Assembly: GCF_037201965.1 (NCBI RefSeq)
Contig: NZ_CP147518.1
Span: forward strand, 5,573,001 to 5,637,000
Direction of reading: 5' to 3'
Length of the DNA: 64,000 nt
Source of the DNA: Spirosoma sp. SC4-14
GTDB lineage: Bacteria > Bacteroidota > Bacteroidia > Cytophagales > Spirosomataceae
The notes below the pieces were generated by a model that worked only from the letters and a program-made list of their open reading frames with translations, was not told the origin of the DNA and ran no database searches. Made by a program: the position numbers and the translations under genes. Shown here in pieces: positions 1 through 8,474 of this stretch (position 1 is the stretch's first letter; every line of letters starts with the position of its first letter).

Positions 1-313
1 AAAGCTGTTTATTCAGGCGCTCGAAGATTGTTCCCTGCTTACTATTCCCTACGAAGCAAAAGAAGAACTCTTCCGAAAAATACCGGCCATGGAACGGGTG
101 TTTCGACTAATGGTACAGCGCAGCCAGGCCGCCCTACAGGACCGGTTTGTGAGTATTCTGACTCAGCCTGCCGAAGAGCGCTATCTGGCTTTTCTGAAAA
201 AATACCCACAATTTCCGCTACGAATCCCGCAGCATTACATTGCGTCTTACCTCGGCATGACACCCGAATTCCTTAGCAAAGTTCGTCGACGGTTGGCCGA
301 AAAAAATAAATAA
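1..313 (+). CDS. Crp/Fnr family regulator, C-terminal part
   Basis: The reading frame is open from base 2 and stops at 313, so the gene begins left of the window; about 103 residues remain. They correspond to the end of the cyclic-nucleotide-binding domain, the long dimer helix (AMERVFRLMVQRSQAALQ) and a shortened helix-turn-helix region with AEERYLAFLKKYPQF and IASYLGMTPEFLSKVRRRLA. The IASYLG...TPEFLS...R signature is typical of Bacteroidota Crp/Fnr proteins, which are transcription factors in the cytoplasm. A hairpin with a T-run follows the stop by about 35 bases. The effector and targets cannot be judged without the N-terminal half. Confidence 0.9.
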   Translation, partial: KLFIQALEDCSLLTIPYEAKEELFRKIPAMERVFRLMVQRSQAALQDRFVSILTQPAEERYLAFLKKYPQFPLRIPQHYIASYLGMTPEFLSKVRRRLAEKNK

Positions 314-345
314 CATTGCTTACTTTCTTGTTCTGGTTCAATGCC

Positions 346-371
346 TGCAGCCTCGTCGAGGCTGCATTTTT
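346..371 (+). terminator. Rho-independent terminator after crp-like gene
   Basis: Stem TGCAGCCT / AGGCTGCA closes a CGTCG loop and is followed directly by five T residues. It starts about 33 bases after the stop of the Crp/Fnr gene and separates it from the pirin gene. Confidence 0.75.
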
Positions 372-407
372 GTTTCAGAAAACCTAACCATCAGGTTTTT
401 CTGAAAC
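372..407. repeat. Inverted repeat in pirin gene leader
   Basis: Arms GTTTCAGAAAACCT (372-385) and AGGTTTTTCTGAAAC (393-407) are complementary apart from one extra T. The hairpin lies 17 bases before the pirin start codon, immediately downstream of the terminator. It could be an operator, an RNA leader structure or part of the upstream terminator; the sequence alone does not decide. Confidence 0.5.
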
Positions 408-424
408 AAACGAATTATACCCTT

Positions 425-1141
425 ATGAAAAATACAGTTCTGCATAAAGCCGACACTCGTGGTTTGGCTAATCATGGCTGGCTAAAAAGCCAGCAAACTT
501 TTTCATTTGCTAATTACTACGATCCACAACGTATGCATTTTGGCGTTCTGCGCGTGTTAAACGACGATGTTGTGGCACCGGGAAGGGGATTTGGTACGCA
601 CCCACACGACAATATGGAAATCATCAGCATTCCGCTGGAAGGCGATTTGCAGCATAAAGACAGCATGGGCAATGTGGCTACCATTCGCAACGGCGACATT
701 CAGGTAATGAGCGCCGGTACGGGTATTCAGCACAGCGAATATAACGCCAGCAAAGACCAGCCGGTCAAATTCCTCCAGATATGGGTTTTTCCCAACAAGC
801 GGAATGTTGAGCCTCGCTACGACCAGATTTCGCTAAACCCCAACGATCGGCATAATAAGTTGCAACAGATTTTGTCGCCCAACCCAACCGATACGGGTGT
901 CTGGATTCATCAGAATGCGTGGTTTCATCTTGGCAGGTTCGACAAAGATCATTCGGCCGATTATGCCGTAAAAGCCAAAGGCAATGGTTTATATGTGTTT
1001 ACTCTGAACGGCACGATTGCCGTAAATGGGCAAACGCTGAACACCCGCGATGGTTTCGGCATCTGGGATACCGACAAGGTTTCGATTCGTGCCGATAGTG
1101 ATGCAGAGTTTCTGCTAATGGATGTGCCGATGGCTGTCTGA
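425..1141 (+). CDS. Pirin family protein
   Basis: A 238-residue cytoplasmic bicupin. Metal ligands of the family are in place: H59 and H61 in GTHPHDN, H103 and E105 in IQHSEY, matching the His-His-His-Glu iron site of human pirin and E. coli YhhW. The ATG at 425 (MKNTVLHKAD) is preferred over an upstream in-frame start because it matches the usual family N-terminus and lies after the terminator and hairpin. Some members are quercetin dioxygenases, others redox-sensing co-regulators; the physiological role here is unknown. The next gene, an SDR, follows by 65 bases and may be cotranscribed. Confidence 0.93.
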   Translation: MKNTVLHKADTRGLANHGWLKSQQTFSFANYYDPQRMHFGVLRVLNDDVVAPGRGFGTHPHDNMEIISIPLEGDLQHKDSMGNVATIRNGDIQVMSAGTGIQHSEYNASKDQPVKFLQIWVFPNKRNVEPRYDQISLNPNDRHNKLQQILSPNPTDTGVWIHQNAWFHLGRFDKDHSADYAVKAKGNGLYVFTLNGTIAVNGQTLNTRDGFGIWDTDKVSIRADSDAEFLLMDVPMAV

Positions 1142-1206
1142 TTAGTCAAAAAGTGCTAGCTTGCTGGCTAATCAGCTTACTTAATCAGCAGCAAAAACCC
1201 GAACGT

Positions 1207-1890
1207 ATGAAAACTGTACTTGTCACGGGAGCATCCGGCAATCTGGGCACCAGCCTTGTCGAAGAATTACAAAAAGCAGGTTATCGTATCCTGGCAACGC
1301 TGGGTTCTGAAAAAGATCGACATGCTTTCGATTATTTGCCCAACGTCAGTAGCGAGGTCGTTGATGTTCTGAATCCAGAGCAGGTCAATAGCTTCTTAGA
1401 ACGCGTTAAAGGCCAGCCTATTCACGCGGCTGCGCTGTTGGTTGGAGGTTTCACGGCAGGCAGCATTGAGGATACCGACCTGGCTACTCTTGACAAAATG
1501 TACCGGCTCAACTTTGTGTCAGCATTCAATCTTGTTAAACCATTGCTGGCACAGTTTGAAGCGCAGGGAGGAGGACAATTTATTCTGGTTGGCGCCCGTC
1601 CGGCTTTAGTAGCTGAAGCCGGGAAGAATCTGTTTGCTTATTCGATCAGTAAATCACTGATTTTTGAGCTGGCTGATCTGGTAAATGCCCACGGAAAAGG
1701 CAAACACATTTCGGCAACGGTAATTGTACCCAGCACCATCGACACACCTATCAACCGGCAGGCCATGCCCGATGCCGACCATACGAAGTGGATAAGTCCG
1801 GAAGACATCAGCAAAACAATTACATTCATTCTGTCTGACACGGGTAAAACAATCAGCGAGCCTGTGCTGAAATTATATAACCAGTCGTAG
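1207..1890 (+). CDS. SDR family NAD(P)-dependent oxidoreductase
   Basis: A 227-residue short-chain dehydrogenase/reductase. The nucleotide-binding turn TGASGNLG is at residues 7-14, and the active-site YSISK gives Tyr145 and Lys149. The usual catalytic Ser about 13 residues before the Tyr is not obvious: the strand reads FILVGARPAL, with Gly/Ala at that point, so activity may be altered. The ATG at 1207 is preferred to an upstream start because it puts the Rossmann strand at the N-terminus. It follows the pirin gene and is probably in the same transcript. Substrate unknown. Confidence 0.88.
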   Translation: MKTVLVTGASGNLGTSLVEELQKAGYRILATLGSEKDRHAFDYLPNVSSEVVDVLNPEQVNSFLERVKGQPIHAAALLVGGFTAGSIEDTDLATLDKMYRLNFVSAFNLVKPLLAQFEAQGGGQFILVGARPALVAEAGKNLFAYSISKSLIFELADLVNAHGKGKHISATVIVPSTIDTPINRQAMPDADHTKWISPEDISKTITFILSDTGKTISEPVLKLYNQS

Positions 1891-1934
1891 CCGATTTACA
1901 AACCGGAACCGACTACGAGTAAAGTTATTCTTTC

Positions 1935-2252
1935 ATGAAAGCGCACATTCTTTATATCGGTCTTAATTCGGAAATTAATCCGGTTATGCTACGGCTACTT
2001 AATAGCCATAACGAATGGGATGGAGTTGTTGCAGACTCCTGCCCCGAAGCCATTCGTCTCTTCCAGGAGCAGCGTTTCGATCTGGTGTTGCTGGGCAATG
2101 GACTGAGTGAAGCCGAAGAAGCCCAACTCCGGAAACAGTTCTGTAGCCAACAACCCGCCATCATCGTTGTGGAGCACTATGGTGGTGGAAGTGGCTTGCT
2201 GGCTGGCGAAATTCGCCAGGCATTGGCTTCGCTGAACCAAAATAACGACTGA
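1935..2252 (+). CDS. Receiver-like protein lacking phospho-acceptor Asp
   Basis: A 105-residue protein with the length and pattern of a CheY-like receiver domain: an opening hydrophobic strand, a helix with SCPEAIRLFQEQRFD, then strand DLVLLGNG. The phosphorylated Asp should follow LVLL, but the position is Gly54, and the early acidic pair is also missing (GLNSEIN). It is therefore likely a pseudo-receiver that acts without phosphorylation, perhaps by protein contact. No output domain is present. Its stop codon overlaps the left arm of a strong bidirectional terminator shared with the convergent dehydrogenase gene. Function is not recognised. Confidence 0.72.
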   Translation: MKAHILYIGLNSEINPVMLRLLNSHNEWDGVVADSCPEAIRLFQEQRFDLVLLGNGLSEAEEAQLRKQFCSQQPAIIVVEHYGGGSGLLAGEIRQALASLNQNND

Positions 2253-2303
2253 TAAAACGGCACATCCCGAAAGTTTTACGCTTTCGGGATGTGCCGTTTT
2301 ATC
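2251..2303. terminator. Bidirectional terminator, perfect 23-bp stem
   Basis: Arms 2251-2273 and 2281-2303 are perfect reverse complements around a 7-base loop (TTTTACG). The arm ends in GATAAAA/TTTTATC, giving a T-run on either strand. It lies between two convergent genes and overlaps the stop codon of the receiver-like gene. Confidence 0.9.
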
Positions 2304-2316
2304 AGTCAACCCAGGT

Positions 2317-2958
2317 TTATTTCCCCTGCGTTAGCTCACGCTCTTCATAAGCGAGGTTATACTGTTTCAACACCTCATCGGGCACACCATCCCACTGATT
2401 CGGGACATTACCTACATAGCCGATGTCTTTGATCCCCATCTGACTGGTATAAAAACCCGTTGCGGTCAGGTTTCGCATCATCGAAAAAAACGATGCGCCC
2501 TGAGTCATATCGGGCTTTACCTGCTTTGGATAGGCAATTTGCTCCACCATATCGATCTGTTGCGCCTTGGTGCATTGTACGAATGGCTTACCATAACGCT
2601 TCATACAGGTATTGTCGAGCCAGCGGATACCACCCCGCATAGGTGTCTGGTTATTGGGCTGATCTTTCATCATAAACTCGATGAAAGCTGGAACGCCCGC
2701 CTGCGATGCACTTCCAGACCGCTCATCGGCCGGAATGATGATATCGCTCAGCACCGTTACCGTCTGGAGTTCATGTGGAGTAAAGAACTTTTCCGCATTG
2801 AGCTTTGCATCGCGCTCAGCTTCAAATTTCTGCCGACCACCCGGCACTTTAATAGGCGGTTTGACATCGGGTGGAGCCGGAACGGCAGCTTCAACTGGCG
2901 ATACGGCCAGCCCGAACCCAGCCAGGGAAAAAGCTTTTAAGGAATCTCTGCGTTTCAT
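2317..2958 (-). CDS. Gluconate 2-dehydrogenase subunit 3 family protein
   Basis: A 213-residue exported small subunit. The N-terminus MKRRDSLKAFSLAGFG has twin arginines at residues 3-4 followed by a hydrophobic stretch to about residue 25, consistent with a Tat signal. The mature part (FFTPHELQTVTVLSDIIIPAD onwards) is characteristic of the family that partners a GMC flavoprotein in membrane-bound or periplasmic sugar/alcohol dehydrogenases. The matching large subunit is upstream on the same strand, but an S23 gene in repeat arms has come between them. No cytochrome c subunit is visible, so the electron acceptor is unknown. Confidence 0.9.
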   Translation of the reverse strand: MKRRDSLKAFSLAGFGLAVSPVEAAVPAPPDVKPPIKVPGGRQKFEAERDAKLNAEKFFTPHELQTVTVLSDIIIPADERSGSASQAGVPAFIEFMMKDQPNNQTPMRGGIRWLDNTCMKRYGKPFVQCTKAQQIDMVEQIAYPKQVKPDMTQGASFFSMMRNLTATGFYTSQMGIKDIGYVGNVPNQWDGVPDEVLKQYNLAYEERELTQGK

Positions 2959-2974
2959 TCGTTGAAAGTTTTTT

Positions 2975-3457
2975 AGGTTTCTGGTTTATCGTCTCTGGTT
3001 TATGGTTTGGTACTCAATTTCATCCTCGCTCATAAACTTTACACCTTTATAGGAAGATTCTCCCCAATATATCATTAGACTAATCAGCTTCTTGGTTATT
3101 TTATCAGCGTCTTCATAAAGGGCATTACAAAAATGCTCATTTATATGCTTTCTATCGTAAGCGCGGTAAAGTTGAGGCTTAACTTCAGAAACTGAGCCTA
3201 AAGAAAAGCCTAAAAACTGTTTAAACTCTGCACGGCTCCCGCGCCCGAATCCTTCGGCGATATTATCCATTACCGATCCGCTGGAGCCATTTATCTGGTT
3301 TTTAAGTTCAAATTCTTTTGAAAAAGCCCCAGTTTGCGTAAGTTCATAAACCTGGCCCGATAGCATTCTTGCATCCTGCCACACTGTCAACTCTTCAAAC
3401 CGTTGAATAGTCGCCATGGCAGGAACAATAAACGATAAACCAAAAACGATAAACCTT
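2975..3457. repeat. Inverted word repeats flanking the S23 gene
   Basis: Left arm 2975-3010 and right arm 3424-3457 are inverted relative to each other and built from GGTTTATCGT and GGTTTATGGTTT-like words in different order. The left arm runs into the 3' end of the S23 gene, encoding its last residues (QTINQRR) and stop. The right arm abuts the stop codon of the upstream GMC gene. The arrangement looks like a cassette inserted between the two dehydrogenase genes: a stem with an ORF in its loop. No target-site duplication was identified. Confidence 0.6.
2986..3417 (-). CDS. Four helix bundle protein (S23/IVP family)
   Basis: A 143-residue all-helical protein. The start (FEELTVWQDARMLSGQVYELT) and the conserved core (LKNQINGSSGSVMDNIAEGFGRGSRAEFKQFLGFSLGSVSE, quoted in pieces here as QINGSSGSVMDNIAEGFGRG and EFKQFLGFSLGS) identify the family of ORFs first found in intervening sequences of 23S rRNA; related proteins (Avd) accompany diversity-generating retroelements. 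Biochemical function of stand-alone members is not established. The gene sits between the two subunits of a GMC dehydrogenase, inside repeat arms, and its C-terminus and stop are written by the repeat. This suggests a mobile cassette rather than a dehydrogenase component. Confidence 0.9.
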   Translation of the reverse strand: MATIQRFEELTVWQDARMLSGQVYELTQTGAFSKEFELKNQINGSSGSVMDNIAEGFGRGSRAEFKQFLGFSLGSVSEVKPQLYRAYDRKHINEHFCNALYEDADKITKKLISLMIYWGESSYKGVKFMSEDEIEYQTINQRR

Positions 3458-5201
3458 AAATATTCTTCTTCTTAACCTGATCAATTAAATATTCCGACGT
3501 ACGCATCGAACTGGCCAGAATGGTCCAGGTAACGTTTTTATCGCCCTGCGACGGGAATGGCGCGGCATCGACCACAAACAGGTTCTTCACATCGTGTGCC
3601 TGCTGGTATTTATTCAAAGCCGAAGACTTCGGATCGTTACCCATCCGAACGGTGCCCACTTCGTGAATAATTTTACCGGGTGCCTCCAGGCCATAATTAT
3701 TCTCAGGACCAGGCTTGTTGCCTAAGGCAATACCGCCCATCGAATGAATTATTTCTTCGAAGGTATCCTGCATGTGCTTGGCCTGCTTCACTTCATAGTC
3801 CGACCATTTGTAATGGAACCGAAGCACCGGAATTCCGTATTTATCAACCACATTAGGGTCAATTTCGCAGTAGTTGCTTTCCATTGGCACCGGCTCTCCC
3901 CGACCGGCCATACCAACATAGGCACCATAGAACCGGCGGTAATCGTCTTTCAGACCGGCACCATAGCCGCCAGCCGGTTTCATTTTACCATCGCGACCCG
4001 GAATCATGCCATTCAGTGCTTCAACTCCCCAGCCAAAACCGTAGGCAGGCATACCCATGCCACCCCAGTATTCGATGTGATACCCACGCGGGAAATCGAG
4101 CTTTTTGTTGTCGAGCCACCAGGGTGTAAACACGTGCATTCCACCTACGCCATCTTCGTTGTAGCGCTTCCGGTCCATCAGAGCCGGAACAAATGCCGAA
4201 CGACTGGCACCAGTGGAGTCATTAATATATTTACCAATAACACCGCTGGTGTTAGCCAATCCCGTTGAGAATCGAGCCGATTTGGAGTTGAGTAACAACC
4301 GGGCCGTTTCGCCAGCACTAGCCGCCAGCACAACCGTTTTTGCCATCACTGTTTTCTCCTGCAACGACAGCGTATCCACGTAGCTTACGCCAGTTGCCAG
4401 TCCTGTTGCCGGGTCGGTCATAACTTCGCGTACCATGGCACCATTAATCAGCGTTACGTTGCCCGTTTTGAGGGCCGGTTTTACCAATACCGACGACGAC
4501 GAAAAATCGGCATAAGCCTGACACGCCCGTCCGCACTGGCTACAATAAAAACACTGGCCACGCTCATCATTAATGGGTTTGGTCAGAATCGACAACCGCG
4601 ACGGAATAACCGGAATACCAATGCTCCTCGCTCCTTTTCGAATCATCAGCTCGTGTAGGCGCGGTTTTGGCGGAGGCAGAAAAATACCATCGGGTTCAGA
4701 AGGCATGTTTTCTACCGATCCGAATACGCCAATCAATTTATCGACCCGATCGTAGAAAGGCTTCAGGTCGTCGTAACCAATCGGCCAGTCTTCACCCACT
4801 CCCGTCATACTTTTACGACGAAAATCGTCAGGTGCAAACCGGAGCGAAATCCGCCCCCAGTGGTTGGTGCGCCCACCGAGCATCCGCGACCGGAACCAGT
4901 GAAATTCGGTCCCTTTCACCGTTGTGTATGGCTCGCCTTCGATATCCCACCCCCCCCAGGCCGCATCGAAATCACCAAAAGCACGGGTTGTTCCGGCACC
5001 ACGCCGGGGCGACTCCCAGGGCCATTTCAACTGCGTAATATACTTAGGGTCAGCAGGATCGAAGTATCCTCCAGCTTCCAGCAACACAACTTTCGCTCCG
5101 GCTTTGGCAAGCATGTAGGCGGCCATACCACCACCTGCGCCTGAGCCTACAATAGCGACGTCATACTGTGCCGGGGCTTTTTTAATCTGAAAGGAGTCCA
5201 T
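3456..5201 (-). CDS. GMC family oxidoreductase, large subunit
   Basis: A 581-residue FAD-dependent dehydrogenase. The FAD-binding turn is VGSGAGGG near residues 18-25 with LLEAGG at the end of the second strand. The C-terminal signatures HEVGTVRMGNDP and VVDAAPFPSQGDKNVTWTIL belong to the glucose-methanol-choline family. A cysteine cluster CFYCSQCGRAC lies near residue 215, as in bacterial dehydrogenases of this subgroup. It has no signal peptide and is probably carried to the periplasm with its Tat-tagged small subunit. Substrate is likely a sugar, sugar acid or alcohol. Its stop codon touches the right repeat arm of the S23 cassette. Confidence 0.93.
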   Translation of the reverse strand: MDSFQIKKAPAQYDVAIVGSGAGGGMAAYMLAKAGAKVVLLEAGGYFDPADPKYITQLKWPWESPRRGAGTTRAFGDFDAAWGGWDIEGEPYTTVKGTEFHWFRSRMLGGRTNHWGRISLRFAPDDFRRKSMTGVGEDWPIGYDDLKPFYDRVDKLIGVFGSVENMPSEPDGIFLPPPKPRLHELMIRKGARSIGIPVIPSRLSILTKPINDERGQCFYCSQCGRACQAYADFSSSSVLVKPALKTGNVTLINGAMVREVMTDPATGLATGVSYVDTLSLQEKTVMAKTVVLAASAGETARLLLNSKSARFSTGLANTSGVIGKYINDSTGASRSAFVPALMDRKRYNEDGVGGMHVFTPWWLDNKKLDFPRGYHIEYWGGMGMPAYGFGWGVEALNGMIPGRDGKMKPAGGYGAGLKDDYRRFYGAYVGMAGRGEPVPMESNYCEIDPNVVDKYGIPVLRFHYKWSDYEVKQAKHMQDTFEEIIHSMGGIALGNKPGPENNYGLEAPGKIIHEVGTVRMGNDPKSSALNKYQQAHDVKNLFVVDAAPFPSQGDKNVTWTILASSMRTSEYLIDQVKKKNI

Positions 5202-5302
5202 GTAAAAAAGTTGAGGTTATTAATTATGTACTCTACGAAAACAGCCTAAATATACGAGGTAAAGAGAGAAAACGGCCATTATTACCCATCAGTAGGTTAG
5301 GC

Positions 5303-7273
5303 TCAGTCGAACAGATACCAGTCGACTCCAAACGCAAAGCCACGTCGCATGGCCAGATAATCGGGGGCCACAAAATAGCCGGGCTGAAATACCCCCTGAT
5401 TGGCATGGGTTAATTTCACAAACAGCCGGGTTCGATTGACCCGAAAATTGGCGTAAAGATCGGCCAGCACATAGCCTTCTACCTGCTGTTTATTCTGTAT
5501 ATAAAACTGCTGCGTTACGGGCATATAGGCATCTGCATAATATGGCGACTTATAATGCAGATCGATGCCAACCTGAATATATAATGCTTTGGCGTAGAGT
5601 AATTCGTACTGGAACTGGGCATTCATGAAAAATGGGGGTGTCCGCAACACATCCCTTCGGGACTGAACGGTGTAATAGGCCTGACCAGCCGCCAAAAACT
5701 TACCGACTTCCAGTTTGTAGCCTGTTCCTATTCGTAATACGCTAAACGAGCCATTAAGCTGCTGAACTACGGCATTGGTATCGAAATAGACATAATTACT
5801 GAGTAAGTAATAGTCCAGGCCGGGCTGAAGCAATAGCTTTTTATAACGAAGGTTCAACTTCCCAAACGCATGGTTGTAGCCCCGTAGATTGTAGTTATTT
5901 CGCCAGAAAAAAACGTCGCTTTGAAAGCGTTCCTGCAAAAGCGTTGGATTAGCCAATATCGACGAGTAGCCAGCCGTCAGAAACTTGCTGTTTAGTTGTC
6001 CTTCGAGCCGATACCCACCCCCTACCTGATATTCAACCTCGGCCGTTACCTGCGACAAGCTATCGGGAAAATAATAGCCTAACCAACCACCCAGAAATGT
6101 TTCGAACCGGCGTGTTTCGTATTCGTTTTCATTCGTTTCGGAGGTATTGTAACGCGTGTATTGGCCATATACCCGATTCCGCAGATAGGCCCGGTAATTG
6201 AATGCCGATTCGCCCCGTTTATAAATTCCTTTCAAACCAAACTGATTCTCCAGCAATCGGAAGCGCGCATCCTGATAGATATGCGATGTATCGCCCAGAA
6301 TAGCCGGATAAAACGTGTAGTTGAGCGACAGCGCATCGTCGTGATACGAATTTTTGTGCCGCTGGTAATCGAGTTTATGATACGCCTGAAACCCCTGATC
6401 CAGAATATATTGATGGTAAACATGCCAATCGTTACGAATCTCGTTCCCATGTGGCCCCTGCACGGTTGTCGATGTACTGACCAGTCTGGCATCGCCCGTG
6501 TAGGCATACAGGTTTGTACTACCATCGAGATTTGTTCCGGGTAAAACTCCCCCCTGCTCATCGAGGCTATGATTCATGTTGATGAAATGAGCCAGCAGCG
6601 TATACTTGTTGTTTTTGGAATGGTAGTTGGTATGCCCCAGAAATCCCCAGTTCTGCGCCAGAAGCTTTGTAGGATCATTAGCTCCGCTGGTTCCAAACTG
6701 CTTTTGTGACGTAAATCGTTGGGCATTGAAGCCTACATTCCAGCGCGGAGTAATGTTCTGCGCAAAATCGAATCGAAGAATATTCTGATTATGCCCCCCC
6801 AGTGCCAGATACATATCTGTAAAGGGCGACTTGGTGTCGAAATATTTTACCTGCATGGGCTGGTACGCATAGGGCGAAAACACATAGTAGCCCGTTTGGG
6901 CACCCAGTTGCTGGGGTTCCTGAATAAAAACGGGTTTCATGGGTGTACCCAGATTACCCAAATCCTGGTACATATTCAGGCTACGCTGCACATATAAAAA
7001 CCGGTGTACATCGTCCATGGTCGTATCCATGGTATAGAGTTTTTTCCGGTTATTGAACACATCCTCCTCCAGTATATACCGGGTTGTCCGGGGGCCATAA
7101 ATAACTTTGGTTGTATCGTCGATGCCCGTAAAGCCACTGCTTCCGGTCGAGCTACCTGGCCTTGTTGGTTGCCCAAACCCATTCGGTACCTGCAACCCAC
7201 CCGGAAACTGTTGTGCCTGAGCTGTGCCGATCAGGCACACGAGGAAGAAAAGAAAAAATACGCTTCGATTCAT
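5303..7273 (-). CDS. Putative porin (Porin_10-like)
   Basis: A 656-residue outer membrane protein. Residues 1-20 form a signal peptide ending AQAQ. The mature chain begins with a Pro/Gly/Ser-rich linker, then TTRYILEEDVFNNRKKLYTMDT and YQDLGNLGTPMKP-type sequence characteristic of the Bacteroidota putative porin family, and continues as alternating aromatic beta strands to a final aromatic residue pattern (FGVDWYLFD). It probably forms a beta barrel; the cargo is unknown. It lies 52 bases downstream of lpxK on the same strand, and may be transcribed with it. Confidence 0.9.
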   Translation of the reverse strand: MNRSVFFLFFLVCLIGTAQAQQFPGGLQVPNGFGQPTRPGSSTGSSGFTGIDDTTKVIYGPRTTRYILEEDVFNNRKKLYTMDTTMDDVHRFLYVQRSLNMYQDLGNLGTPMKPVFIQEPQQLGAQTGYYVFSPYAYQPMQVKYFDTKSPFTDMYLALGGHNQNILRFDFAQNITPRWNVGFNAQRFTSQKQFGTSGANDPTKLLAQNWGFLGHTNYHSKNNKYTLLAHFINMNHSLDEQGGVLPGTNLDGSTNLYAYTGDARLVSTSTTVQGPHGNEIRNDWHVYHQYILDQGFQAYHKLDYQRHKNSYHDDALSLNYTFYPAILGDTSHIYQDARFRLLENQFGLKGIYKRGESAFNYRAYLRNRVYGQYTRYNTSETNENEYETRRFETFLGGWLGYYFPDSLSQVTAEVEYQVGGGYRLEGQLNSKFLTAGYSSILANPTLLQERFQSDVFFWRNNYNLRGYNHAFGKLNLRYKKLLLQPGLDYYLLSNYVYFDTNAVVQQLNGSFSVLRIGTGYKLEVGKFLAAGQAYYTVQSRRDVLRTPPFFMNAQFQYELLYAKALYIQVGIDLHYKSPYYADAYMPVTQQFYIQNKQQVEGYVLADLYANFRVNRTRLFVKLTHANQGVFQPGYFVAPDYLAMRRGFAFGVDWYLFD

Positions 7274-7325
7274 TAAGTCAAAAGTACAGCAAAACCGCTA
7301 GATGCCCGGAATGTGGTAGTACTGA

Positions 7326-8381
7326 TTAACGTTTTTTAAAAGGAATCTCATCGACCAGTCGATCAAATTCAGTTTTGGAGTTGTCAAGAAACGCCATTTC
7401 AACGGGTAAATAATAGAGGGGTAGCCGGTTTAATTCGTCAGGTTTGAGCAACGCACTCAGTTTTACCCAATCTTTTTCGGTTGTCAGCAAGCTTTCGCCA
7501 GGCTGTAAAGCTGCCAGTAACTGATCGAGTTCAGAACGGGAATAGGCATAATGATCGGCAAACCGATGGTGCGTGCGCATCCGAAACGTTCGGGATACAT
7601 ACTGTTCCAGAGGATCGGCATTACCCAGGCCCGATACAAGCATTACCCGATCCAGATTGGCAAACACCCCCAAACCGGAAAACGGCACGGGGAAGCTATA
7701 CTGCAACCCGGCAAAAAATACAGGCGTTTCGGAGCGGGCGTAGACCCTTATCGACTCCCGGATGCGGTTCTGTTCAATGTCAGAAAGAGTTAAGGGGCAT
7801 TTCGTTACCACCACAGCATCGGCACGGCGAGCCCCATGACGGCGCTCACGTAAACGCCCGGCCGGAAACGGATGATCGGTATAAAAAGGGCGGTTATAGT
7901 CGGTAAGCAGCAGGTTGAACTGAGGCTTCACAGCCCGATGCTGAAAGGCATCATCGAGCAAGATTCGATTTGTTTCGGGATAACTCGCCAGAAGTTTCTG
8001 AATAGCCTCGGCTCTGCGTTCGCCAACGCAGATACGAACTGTTTGATTAAATTTGCGGAATAATTGGAGCGGCTCATCGCCAATTGTCGATGCGGAGTCC
8101 TGTTTGCTGGCAATTCGAAAACCTTTTGTATGCCGACCGTAACCCCGGCTGAGTGTTGCCGTCTCAAGGGGTACAGCCCGACCGGTAAACTGGTACCGTT
8201 TGATCAAATATTCAATCATAGGTGTTTTTCCGGTTCCACCAACCGTTAGATTGCCAACGGCGATTACGCATCGATCCGATTTATAGACAGCATATAAATC
8301 TCTATCGTACAACCAATTACGAATATCCGTAATCAAACCATAGATTCTACTGAATGGCAAGAGTAGTAATAAAGCGGCCAA
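7326..8381 (-). CDS. lpxK: Tetraacyldisaccharide 4'-kinase
   Basis: LpxK phosphorylates the 4' position of lipid A disaccharide at the inner face of the inner membrane. The 351-residue product begins with the short hydrophobic membrane segment (LLLLLPFSRIYGLITD), followed by NWLYDRDLY and the P-loop VGNLTVGGTGKTP at about residues 42-54. LLDDAFQHRAV and GRLRE further on are typical of the family. No ATG lies at the expected place; translation appears to begin at a TTG at 8381, since an in-frame stop lies about 40 bases upstream. A TAnnTTTG box stands at 8425-8432. Porin gene follows downstream. Confidence 0.93.
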   Translation of the reverse strand: MAALLLLLPFSRIYGLITDIRNWLYDRDLYAVYKSDRCVIAVGNLTVGGTGKTPMIEYLIKRYQFTGRAVPLETATLSRGYGRHTKGFRIASKQDSASTIGDEPLQLFRKFNQTVRICVGERRAEAIQKLLASYPETNRILLDDAFQHRAVKPQFNLLLTDYNRPFYTDHPFPAGRLRERRHGARRADAVVVTKCPLTLSDIEQNRIRESIRVYARSETPVFFAGLQYSFPVPFSGLGVFANLDRVMLVSGLGNADPLEQYVSRTFRMRTHHRFADHYAYSRSELDQLLAALQPGESLLTTEKDWVKLSALLKPDELNRLPLYYLPVEMAFLDNSKTEFDRLVDEIPFKKR

Positions 8382-8424
8382 TTGCTTCGCTAATAATTTC
8401 GTAACATTGACTTTATTGAGCTAT

Positions 8425-8432
8425 CAAAAGTA
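8425..8432 (-). promoter_or_regulatory. Candidate TAnnTTTG promoter for lpxK
   Basis: On the minus strand the sequence is TACTTTTG, an exact match to the Bacteroidota -7 consensus TAnnTTTG. It lies about 44 bases upstream of the TTG start of lpxK. No clear -33 TTG was found, so the call is tentative. Confidence 0.5.
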
Positions 8433-8474
8433 GTACTTTTAGGATTGTGAACACCCGCCATACCTTCCGGTACA

